Origin: an uncultured Bacilli bacterium
GTDB taxonomy: Bacteria > Bacillota_I > Bacilli_A > RF39 > UBA660
Assembly: GCA_944372275.1 (NCBI GenBank)
Contig: CALVYO010000032.1
Span: 1 to 11,903, forward strand
Reading direction: 5' to 3'
DNA length: 11,903 nt
The position numbers and the translations under genes are program-made. Below the pieces are notes generated by a model. That model saw only the letters and a list, made by a program, of their open reading frames with translations. It was not told where the DNA came from and did not search any database. Positions 6,069-11,903 of this stretch are shown one piece after another. Each line of letters starts with the position of its first letter. The stretch's first letter is position 1.

Positions 6069-7148
6069 ATGTATTATTTTTCATCTAATAAAATACTTAT
6101 ATTAATTTCTACTATAAAAAATTTATTTCAAAAATATGAACAATTAACTATAAAACAAATAAGTGAAATACTAAATAATAACTATAATATGAGTGAAATT
6201 TATGAAGCAGTAGATTATTTATTAGTGGAGCAAGGTGTAATAATAAGAGATGATTATTGGAGTAAAGATGCTATTTTTAAATATGTTTTTAATGAGTATT
6301 ATCAAGATTCAGCTTTTACTAGACATTATTATTCATTTACTGTAGATGATACTAATAATAAAAAATTTCTTTTAATATCTGATACACATATAGGAAATAG
6401 TGAATTAGAAAATTATAAAATGCTGCATAATGTTTATGAATATGCTTTGAAAAATGGGGCAACTAATTGTTTTCATATGGGAGATATTTTTTCTGGAATA
6501 ATAGGCAAATCGTGGAGTGAAGAAGATATTTTAAAACAATTTTCTTTATTTAGTGAATTTTATCCAAATTTTAATGGGATGAAAACATATGCTTTAATTG
6601 GAAATCATGATGAGTTTATTAATGGTTTTTTTGAAAAAAAAGCAATTCCTTTTGAATATGATTTAAGACAATTAACGAAATATGCATCTAATTTTTATAT
6701 TATCCCTAGAAAAGAATGGGAAATTAAATTAAATAATGTTATGTTTCATCTAAGTCACAGATTATATCTAAATTGTTTTATAAGAGAGTTAAAAATTAAA
6801 AATTTATTTGAAATAGAAAAATCCAATATACTTTATAATAACAAATATGATGTTTTATTTTCAGGTCATTTGCATCAAGGATTTATATATAATAATGCAT
6901 GTAATGGTTGTGAAACTTTACTGTTGGGAGTGCCATCAACTACCAATTTAAATATAAATGGTGTAGTAGCTTATTTTATTGAACTTAATTATGATGAATT
7001 AAATAATGTTGATAGTATGGATGTTACGCTATTATTATGCGATAGTAATAATAATATAAGTAAAGGTGAAACAATAAATTGGAGTTTTTCTAAGAACAAT
7101 AAAATATTAAAAAAAAGTTTTAACATTCCATTAGAAATGAAATGCTGA
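6069..7148 (+). CDS. Calcineurin-like metallophosphoesterase with N-terminal winged-helix-like segment
   Basis: A 359-residue cytoplasmic protein. The C-terminal two thirds is a metallophosphoesterase with a full metal site: DTH (D105, H107), MGD (D139), GNHDE (N179-E182), LSH (H227/H230) and GHLH (H267, H269). It should bind two divalent metals and hydrolyse a phosphoester or phosphodiester. Residues 1-65 look like a winged helix: LTIKQISEILNNNYNMSEIY then VDYLLVEQGVIIRDDYW, resembling MarR/RepA-type helices followed by a wing. Such a head could bind nucleic acid and point to a DNA or RNA substrate, but this is inference. I chose ATG 6069, because GAGGGGGAT lies 5 bases before it; ATG 6054 would put the SD inside the gene. 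The gene ends in a terminator that overlaps the next promoter. Confidence 0.83.
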   Translation: MYYFSSNKILILISTIKNLFQKYEQLTIKQISEILNNNYNMSEIYEAVDYLLVEQGVIIRDDYWSKDAIFKYVFNEYYQDSAFTRHYYSFTVDDTNNKKFLLISDTHIGNSELENYKMLHNVYEYALKNGATNCFHMGDIFSGIIGKSWSEEDILKQFSLFSEFYPNFNGMKTYALIGNHDEFINGFFEKKAIPFEYDLRQLTKYASNFYIIPRKEWEIKLNNVMFHLSHRLYLNCFIRELKIKNLFEIEKSNILYNNKYDVLFSGHLHQGFIYNNACNGCETLLLGVPSTTNLNINGVVAYFIELNYDELNNVDSMDVTLLLCDSNNNISKGETINWSFSKNNKILKKSFNIPLEMKC

Positions 7149-7149
7149 C

Positions 7150-7177
7150 AAGCAATTGATTTTTCAATGCTTTTTTT
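7150..7177 (+). terminator. Terminator of the metallophosphoesterase gene
   Basis: AAGCA-A-TTGA (7150-7159, one bulged A) pairs with TCAATGCTT (7164-7172) around a TTTT loop, followed by TTTTT (7173-7177). The stop codon ends at 7148, two bases upstream. The hairpin holds the -35 box of the following promoter. Confidence 0.8.
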
Positions 7178-7184
7178 GTATAAT
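7156..7184 (+). promoter_or_regulatory. Promoter of the arylsulfotransferase unit, inside the terminator
   Basis: TTGATT (7156-7161), a 17-base spacer, and TATAAT (7179-7184). The -35 lies in the left arm and loop of the terminator hairpin, and the -10 starts one base after its T run. Transcription would start near 7191, directly at the SD AGGTGAG, only about ten bases before the ATG at 7201. Confidence 0.75.
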
Positions 7185-7200
7185 ATTCTTAGGTGAGAAT

Positions 7201-9117
7201 ATGAAAAAATTAATTTTATTCGTTTCATTTATAATATTAATTTTTATTAGTTTTGTTTATTATTATTCAATAAAATGTAAAAATATTGTTGAAGTAAAAG
7301 ATGGTTTAGTTTCAATGCAAGAAAAAATTGAAGATAATTTTAAAAGCAGTGGATATACAATTGATAATCCTAATATAATTTTAAATCCATATGAAATTTC
7401 TCCTTTAACTGCTTTAATTATTTTTGAAACTGAGGAAGAAGTAGAACCTACTGTTATAATTAATGGTAAAGATGCAAATACAACTTTTACTAATACTTTT
7501 GCATCTAATAAAGTTCATTATTTACCTATATATGGTTTATATCCTGATTATAATAATGAAATAATTATTAAATATGGTGATGTATCTAAAACAATATATA
7601 TTAAAACAGATAAATTACCAGATGATTTTATTTTACCTACTAATGTTATAAATGATAAATCTAAATTAGGTAATGAATTATATTTCTTTTCTCCATCTAG
7701 TAAAGGATATATGTGTGCTTATGATGTAAATGGAGATGTAAGATGGTATTTAACCGAGAATTTTACTTGGAATATTAATAGATTAGAAAATGGGCATTTA
7801 TTAATTAGTACTGAAAGATTAGTTAATCCACCATATTACACAACTGGATTATATGAAATAGATTTATTAGGTAAAATATATACTGAATTTAAATTAGATG
7901 GTGGATATCATCATGATTATTTTGAATTAGAAAATGGTAATATTTTAGTGGCATCAGATAATTTTGATAGTGGTACTGTTGAAGATTATATTGTTGAATT
8001 AGATAGAAATACAGGCAATATAGTCAAAGAATTTAATTTAAAAGATATATTAAATATTAATGATGGTAAATCAGAAAATTGGACCGATTATGATTGGTTT
8101 CATAATAATTCTGTTTGGTATGATAAAAATACTAATTCTATTATCTTATCAGGCAGACATCAAGATGCAGTAATAAATATTGATTATGATAGTGGTAAAT
8201 TAAATTGGATAATTGGTGACCCTACTAATTGGAGTAGTGAATATCAAAAATATTTCTTTACACCAATCGATGATTTTGAATGGCAATGGAGCCAACATGC
8301 TGCAATGATAACTCCAGAAGGATATGTATTTATATTCGATAATGGTAATAATAAATCAAAAATAAAAGATGAATATGTACCTGCTATTAATAGTTATTCT
8401 AGAGGCGTTATGTATAAAGTAGATACTACTAATATGACTATTGAACAAGTATGGCAATATGGAAAAGAAAGAGGAAGTAGTTATTATTCCCCTTATATCT
8501 CAGATGTTGATTATATTGATAATAATCATTATATTGTTCATTCAGGTGGTATATCATATAAAGATGGTGTAATTCAAAATCAACCAGCGGGATTAGTATC
8601 ATCTGATATATTGAAAAGTATAACAACAGAATTATTAAATGATGAAATTATATTTGAAATAGAATTACCTACTAATAACTATCGTGTCGAAAAAATGAGT
8701 TTATATAGTGGCAAATATGAATTAAAAGATGCGAATATTTTAGGTAATTTTGAAGAAACTAAAGTAGATAAAAGTTTATCTTTGATATTTAACGCAAAAA
8801 ATACGGATGAAGAGTATAAAGAACATAATATAACTTTTACTAAAGAATACGACCGATTAATTGTTAATGGCACTTTTAAAAGAGGAACAGATGTTGAAGT
8901 AATTTTATATCAAAATTTAGTTGCATATAAATATGAGTGGCGAATAAGTACAAAACCTTATACTGCAATGTGTGTTGATATCTTCAGTGAATCAGGAAAT
9001 GAAAATGGTTTAAATACTAATAAATATATTAATAGCACTGGATTAAAAGGTCGATATAATATATTTATTAAAATAGATAGTAACTTATATAAGACAAACA
9101 ATTATGTAGAATTTTAG
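7201..9117 (+). CDS. assT: Membrane-anchored arylsulfate sulfotransferase (ASST family)
   Basis: A 638-residue enzyme that moves sulfate from a phenolic sulfate ester to another phenol without PAPS. An uncleaved hydrophobic segment (residues 4-22) anchors it with the catalytic part outside. Residues ~50-145 are the Ig-like N-terminal ASST domain; the rest is the six-bladed propeller. Active-site motifs are in family order: HHDY (H237/H238), WFHNNS (H301), SGRHQ (R319) and WQWSQHA (H366). H366 corresponds to the histidine that carries sulfate in E. coli AssT. Start 7201 follows SD AGGTGAG; ATG 7156 lies in the promoter. Cysteines are only C26, C172 and C591, so the closely spaced pair that forms the E. 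coli disulfide is not conserved. The gene is followed after seven bases by a thioredoxin-like lipoprotein. Natural substrates are unknown; gut phenolic sulfates are plausible. Confidence 0.88.
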   Translation: MKKLILFVSFIILIFISFVYYYSIKCKNIVEVKDGLVSMQEKIEDNFKSSGYTIDNPNIILNPYEISPLTALIIFETEEEVEPTVIINGKDANTTFTNTFASNKVHYLPIYGLYPDYNNEIIIKYGDVSKTIYIKTDKLPDDFILPTNVINDKSKLGNELYFFSPSSKGYMCAYDVNGDVRWYLTENFTWNINRLENGHLLISTERLVNPPYYTTGLYEIDLLGKIYTEFKLDGGYHHDYFELENGNILVASDNFDSGTVEDYIVELDRNTGNIVKEFNLKDILNINDGKSENWTDYDWFHNNSVWYDKNTNSIILSGRHQDAVINIDYDSGKLNWIIGDPTNWSSEYQKYFFTPIDDFEWQWSQHAAMITPEGYVFIFDNGNNKSKIKDEYVPAINSYSRGVMYKVDTTNMTIEQVWQYGKERGSSYYSPYISDVDYIDNNHYIVHSGGISYKDGVIQNQPAGLVSSDILKSITTELLNDEIIFEIELPTNNYRVEKMSLYSGKYELKDANILGNFEETKVDKSLSLIFNAKNTDEEYKEHNITFTKEYDRLIVNGTFKRGTDVEVILYQNLVAYKYEWRISTKPYTAMCVDIFSESGNENGLNTNKYINSTGLKGRYNIFIKIDSNLYKTNNYVEF

Positions 9118-9124
9118 GTGAATT

Positions 9125-9610
9125 ATGAAAAAAATATTATTAATTTTATTATTATTTATTTCTGTTGGTTGTAATAAGCAAAATATTGAAGAAATAACAA
9201 AAGAACCAGTTGATGAAATAGATGATACATTAAATAATAAAGAAGAATTAGAAGATAATATTCAAAATAATGATAGTGTTAGTGATGATGAACCTATTAA
9301 TATATATTTATTTTGGGGTGATGGTTGTGGAGCGTGCGCAAATTTAAAAGAATTTTTTAATAATTTAGATAATAGTTATAATAAATATTTTAATCTAATA
9401 AAATATGAAGTTTGGTACAATGAAGAAAATTACGAATTAATGCATAAAATAGGAGATTATTTAAATCAAACATATTATGCAGTGCCATTTTTAGTAGTAG
9501 GAGATGAAATTATAATAGGTGCTGATGATGCAAAAAAGGAGTATATTTTAGAAAAAATAATTGAAGAATATAATAATGATAGATATGATGTTATGGACAG
9601 ATTAAAATAA
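9125..9610 (+). CDS. Thioredoxin-fold lipoprotein with CGAC active site
   Basis: A 161-residue surface protein. Residues 1-15 are a hydrophobic lipoprotein signal ending SVG, with the lipid-carrying Cys at 16. Residues 17-55 are an acidic, asparagine-rich spacer. From about 57 on there is a thioredoxin-like domain: NIYLFWGDGCGACANL with a CxxC (C68, C71), and a VPFLVVG segment with the cis-proline P121. It would act in thiol-disulfide exchange on the outer face of the membrane. Its SD (AGGTGAATT) overlaps the stop codon of the arylsulfotransferase gene, so the two are co-expressed. This resembles the AssT-DsbL partnership of uropathogenic E. coli, but the partner sulfotransferase here lacks the matching cysteine pair. 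Whether it oxidises, reduces or isomerises, and on which protein, cannot be told. Confidence 0.82.
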   Translation: MKKILLILLLFISVGCNKQNIEEITKEPVDEIDDTLNNKEELEDNIQNNDSVSDDEPINIYLFWGDGCGACANLKEFFNNLDNSYNKYFNLIKYEVWYNEENYELMHKIGDYLNQTYYAVPFLVVGDEIIIGADDAKKEYILEKIIEEYNNDRYDVMDRLK

Positions 9611-9660
9611 TTGTTAAAATATTAATTAAAATTTAAGTGAGATATTACAAAATGATTAAT

Positions 9661-9690
9661 AAAAAACTCAAATTAAAAAATTTGAGTTTT
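9661..9690. terminator. Bidirectional terminator between convergent genes
   Basis: AAAACTCAAATT (9663-9674) and AATTTGAGTTTT (9679-9690) form a perfect 12-base-pair stem with loop AAAA. There are T-rich tails in both directions. The stop codon of the minus-strand gene (9689-9691) overlaps the stem. Confidence 0.88.
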
Positions 9691-10957
9691 ATTCATATTT
9701 GAATTTAAATATAACATCTACTTTAATTGATTTATCATTATTTATTTCTTCATAGGATTTACCTAATTTATTTTCCAATTCTTTTAATGTTACATAATTA
9801 TCTAACATTGGTAGGGAATATATATCATATTTAATTAGATATCTTGAATATGTATCAGTTCTTTCTTCACGATAAGATTTATTATTTTTATCAATTTTAC
9901 TTTCATCGGTAAATTTACTCCAATTAGTATATTTTAAAGTTGATTCATCTTTATATTTATAACCATTAGGCATTGTTGAACTATAACTACTATATATTCT
10001 TTTAGTATCACCATTATACCAACGCCAAATATCATCATAATATGAATACATTTTGACAGTGTTTTCATTATCTTTTTTATATTCATCGCCAGGTGATTCA
10101 ACACTATATTCGCCATTATTCCAATAAATTTTATCATCACCATCCATATAATACCATCTGTATCCTGTTTTAGAAGATATATGACGATAATCAAATTCTT
10201 CAGGATAATCTAAACTCCATTCAGTAGGAGTTGTTGTTGATTTAGTTGCTTCATCCTTATTAGTATATCCTTTAGGTTGAGTAGAACTATAATCACTATA
10301 TTTAATATTATTTTTATAAAATTTCCATTGTTTATCGCGATAACTATAATATGTTTTAGTTTCTCTAACATACTCAGTAATTACTGCATTATTAGGAATA
10401 TATGGTAAATCTTTTTCATTAAGTGGCAATAACACACCATCTGTTTCCTCAGTACTTATATCTTCACTAGGATACCAATCTGTCCATTTTGAATTATAAG
10501 AATCAACTTCATAATAATTATAGTATGTTACTACTTCAACATTTTTATTTTCATCGTACTTATCTGTTTCTTTACCGAAATCTTTAGTATTACAATATCC
10601 TGCATTATCAATATTTATTGATTTAATATATGTATCATTATATTTTGTATAAGTAACAGTACCAGTCACTGCATAATCTTTAAATACGATTGAATCATTT
10701 AAATCACTTAAATTTATTGTAACACTATCACCATTTAAGATAGGTAATAAATTAAATTCATTATAGTATAAATCAGTTTTACTAAGTATCTCTTTTCTTA
10801 AATTATTACAAGTTTTATTTCTATTTCCTTTAATGAAACTAGATATTACAAAATATGAAAATAATATAACAAAAATTATTAATAGAAAACCCTTAATATT
10901 TTTTTTTGTTAAATTACTTATTTTTATTTTAGAAAGTATTTCTTTTACCTGTTCCAT
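9689..10957 (-). CDS. Repeat-containing membrane-anchored extracellular protein, function unknown
   Basis: A 422-residue protein with one membrane segment (23-42) after a lysine-rich N-terminus, so the bulk (45-422) is probably outside. No enzyme motif is seen. It holds an internal duplication of about 46 residues: 201-248 (YYSYRDKQWKFYKN then SSTQPKGYTNKDEAT and TEWS) and 302-347 (MYSYYDDIWRWYNG then SSTMPNGYKYKDEST and TNWS). A degenerate copy lies at 264-300 (YRWYYMDGDDKIYWN, then ESPGDEYKKD). W-rich signatures WTDW (158-161), TEWS and TNWS recur. A second pair, LLPILNGDSVTINLSDL (70-86) and LPMLDNYVTLKELE (382-395), brackets the repeats. The aromatic, charge-balanced repeats suggest a beta-rich binding or wall-contact module. 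ATG 10957 follows GAGGTGAAGTT. I do not recognise the family. Confidence 0.78.
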   Translation of the reverse strand: MEQVKEILSKIKISNLTKKNIKGFLLIIFVILFSYFVISSFIKGNRNKTCNNLRKEILSKTDLYYNEFNLLPILNGDSVTINLSDLNDSIVFKDYAVTGTVTYTKYNDTYIKSINIDNAGYCNTKDFGKETDKYDENKNVEVVTYYNYYEVDSYNSKWTDWYPSEDISTEETDGVLLPLNEKDLPYIPNNAVITEYVRETKTYYSYRDKQWKFYKNNIKYSDYSSTQPKGYTNKDEATKSTTTPTEWSLDYPEEFDYRHISSKTGYRWYYMDGDDKIYWNNGEYSVESPGDEYKKDNENTVKMYSYYDDIWRWYNGDTKRIYSSYSSTMPNGYKYKDESTLKYTNWSKFTDESKIDKNNKSYREERTDTYSRYLIKYDIYSLPMLDNYVTLKELENKLGKSYEEINNDKSIKVDVIFKFKYE

Positions 10958-10974
10958 AACTTCACCTCTACAAT

Positions 10975-10983
10975 ATTATAACA
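10975..10983 (-). promoter_or_regulatory. Extended -10 promoter of the repeat protein gene
   Basis: On the minus strand the sequence reads TGTTATAAT, an extended -10. The -35 region is weak (TTATTT at spacer 17). Transcription would start near 10968, immediately before SD GAGGTGA, with a leader of about 11 bases. The 92-base gap to the divergent ylbD-like gene must hold both promoters; for the plus strand only a weak TAAAAT (11028-11033) is seen. Confidence 0.62.
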
Positions 10984-11049
10984 TATTTGTTAATCATAAA
11001 TAAAGTGAATTTTTTAATTTAAAAGCATAAAATATGATAGGTGGTAATA

Positions 11050-11385
11050 ATGTCTAAAAAAGAAGAATTCAAAGAATTTATTAAGAAAAATCCTAAATTA
11101 GTTAAATATGTAAGAAATGGTGAAGGGTCATGGCAAAAATTTTACGAAATATACGATATATATGGAGAAAATGAAGAAGCATGGAAAGAATATTTAGGCG
11201 TTACTGCAACAGTTGGAACGATAGATGCTTTAAGTTGGTTAAAAAATATTAATCTAGATAGTGTACAATCAGGAGTGGCTAATATTCAGAAAATGTTAGG
11301 TATGGTTCAAGAATTAACGAGCAAAGATGACAAACCAAAAGAAGAATATAAACCACGTCCTATTTATAAACATTTTGAGGATTAA
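11050..11385 (+). CDS. ylbD: YlbD-like protein
   Basis: A 111-residue cytoplasmic protein. Residues 5-42 carry the pattern of the Bacillus YlbD family: FKEFIKKNPKLVKYVRNGEG, then SWQKFYEIYDIYGENEEAWK. The middle is helical (DALSWLKN, VQSGVANIQKMLGMVQELT) and the C-terminal tail is charged with prolines. In Bacillus this family is labelled a putative spore coat protein, but its role is poorly known and sporulation in this organism is not shown. I chose ATG 11050, with SD AGGTGG; the GTG at 11041 is part of that SD. The stop codon abuts the start of the ylbE-like gene, the same gene order as in Bacillus, which strengthens both calls. Confidence 0.75.
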   Translation: MSKKEEFKEFIKKNPKLVKYVRNGEGSWQKFYEIYDIYGENEEAWKEYLGVTATVGTIDALSWLKNINLDSVQSGVANIQKMLGMVQELTSKDDKPKEEYKPRPIYKHFED

Positions 11386-11601
11386 ATGAATATAGATATT
11401 CAATATAAAATAAAAAATAATAAATATTATTTAAAATATTTAAGAGAAAATTCTAATTGGTATAAATATTTAAACAGAAATCCAAGTAATTTTAAATTAT
11501 TTGAAGAAGAAGTTAAAAATGTATATAAATTAAGACCAACTGATAAAATAAGTAGGGCAATAGACACATTTGAAATGTTGCAAACTTTATTTACAAAATA
11601 A
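11386..11601 (+). CDS. ylbE: YlbE-like protein
   Basis: A 71-residue basic protein matching the YlbE-like family of Bacilli in length and in the central signature YLRENSNWYKYLNRNPSNFK (a short helix, WYxxLxR, then a P), followed by FEEEVKNVYKL and a helical tail. Its role is unknown. It starts directly after the TAA of the ylbD-like gene (TAAATG), with GAGGAT of that gene's end acting as SD. The two are surely co-translated. Confidence 0.78.
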   Translation: MNIDIQYKIKNNKYYLKYLRENSNWYKYLNRNPSNFKLFEEEVKNVYKLRPTDKISRAIDTFEMLQTLFTK

Positions 11602-11632
11602 AAATGAAGCAATTTAATAATTAACTTCATTT
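11602..11632. terminator. Weak bidirectional terminator
   Basis: AAATGAAG (11602-11609) pairs with CTTCATTT (11625-11632), with an inner AATT/AATT pairing. It lies right after the ylbE-like stop and covers the stop of the convergent small gene (11614-11616). The stem is AT-rich and the T tail is short. Confidence 0.5.
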
Positions 11633-11769
11633 ATTCTTGTAATAGGACTTTCTAAGTAAATATATTCTTCTTCCTTCATTTCTTCTTTTTCTTCATTTTC
11701 TTGTTTGATATTTGCTATAATAATAGCAGAATCGATATCTAAATTATATTGAAATTCATAATTACTCAT
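11614..11769 (-). CDS. Small acidic protein, 51 residues, unknown
   Basis: A short gene on the minus strand starting MSNYEFQYNLDIDSAIIIAN and ending ITRINEVNY. The middle is very acidic with alternating Lys and Glu (QENEEKEEMKEEE). It has no signal peptide, membrane segment or cysteine, and I recognise no family. It is credible as a gene because it combines a strong SD (GGGGGGAT, 5 bases before ATG 11769), a good promoter (11794-11822), a shared terminator at its stop, and convergence without overlap with the ylbE-like gene. An acidic helical peptide of this size could bind a basic partner, but nothing in the sequence names one. Confidence 0.62.
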   Translation of the reverse strand: MSNYEFQYNLDIDSAIIIANIKQENEEKEEMKEEEYIYLESPITRINEVNY

Positions 11770-11793
11770 AATAATCCCCCCTGAGTGCGTTAT

Positions 11794-11822
11794 ATACTAA
11801 CACAACTTTTTTATTTTGTCAA
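11794..11822 (-). promoter_or_regulatory. Promoter of the small acidic protein gene
   Basis: On the minus strand: perfect TTGACA (11817-11822), a 17-base spacer ending in TGT, and TAGTAT (11794-11799), an extended -10. The start site would be near 11787, with a leader of about 18 bases containing the G-rich SD. Confidence 0.75.
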
Positions 11823-11903
11823 ATTTTTTATGGCAATCGCTTAAAAAATATCATAAAAACTATTGACATTAATTAATTTTAGGAATTACTTCAAATATTA
11901 ATC

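Noticed and set aside
7156..7200. Start at ATG 7156 for the arylsulfotransferase
   Set aside because: This stretch is the terminator and promoter; the extra residues look random, and MKKLILF after AGGTGAG is a proper membrane anchor start.
1..11903. Mycoplasma-type code (TGA as Trp), suggested by low G+C
   Set aside because: TGA ends the PnuC and metallophosphoesterase genes at sensible places, and Trp is written TGG throughout.
11863..11903. Plus-strand promoter at the right edge (TTGACA 11863-11868)
   Set aside because: No convincing -10 is seen at 16-18 bases, and the window ends before any gene.
1..11903. CRISPR array or insertion sequence
   Set aside because: No regularly spaced direct repeats and no intact transposase were seen; low-complexity AT runs explain the apparent repeats.

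Overview
The window is very AT-rich (by eye about a quarter G+C or less). Shine-Dalgarno (SD) sites are strong AGGTG/GAGG types. TGA is a normal stop: it ends the PnuC and phosphoesterase genes, and no gene needs TGA as Trp. A ylbD-ylbE-like pair at the right end is typical of Bacilli. Together these suggest an AT-rich, uncultured, probably gut-associated Firmicute of the Bacilli or RF39-like kind rather than a Mycoplasma. The exact lineage is inference.

Layout. The left edge is the 3' part of tRNA-Ser(GCU) (1-73). It shares a terminator with a convergent XRE-type regulator (89-523, minus). A gene-poor stretch (about 542-1282) follows, holding hairpins and a decayed reading frame. Next come a LysR-type regulator (1283-2164, minus), its operator-like palindromes, and a second decayed stretch (2165-2771). 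Positions 2787-5988 form a plus-strand cluster: a protein resembling the zinc-dependent phospholipase C fold, a PnuC-family vitamin/nucleoside transporter, a fusion of a nucleoside-deoxyribosyltransferase-like domain to a thymidylate-kinase-like P-loop domain, and a CoaD-like nucleotidyltransferase. The last three overlap and are surely one translational unit. Position 6069 starts a metallophosphoesterase with an N-terminal winged-helix-like segment and its own promoter. A two-gene unit follows (7201-9610): a membrane-anchored arylsulfate sulfotransferase and a thioredoxin-fold lipoprotein with a CGAC motif. A convergent repeat-rich membrane-anchored protein (9689-10957, minus) is divergent from the ylbD-ylbE pair. 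The window closes with a 51-codon minus-strand gene (11614-11769) behind a good promoter.

How it may work together. PnuC imports a ribosyl-type nutrient down a gradient that is maintained by phosphorylation inside the cell. The kinase half of the fusion and the adjacent nucleotidyltransferase are the two enzymes needed to go from nicotinamide riboside to NMN to NAD. This cluster is therefore the best candidate for an unusual salvage pathway. Deoxynucleoside salvage is the main alternative, because of the deoxyribosyltransferase-like domain. The sulfotransferase plus thioredoxin-like lipoprotein echoes the AssT/DsbL pairing of enterobacteria, here in a Gram-positive-type surface version. Several genes share one promoter style: an extended -10 box immediately upstream of the SD, giving leaders of only about 10-20 nt.
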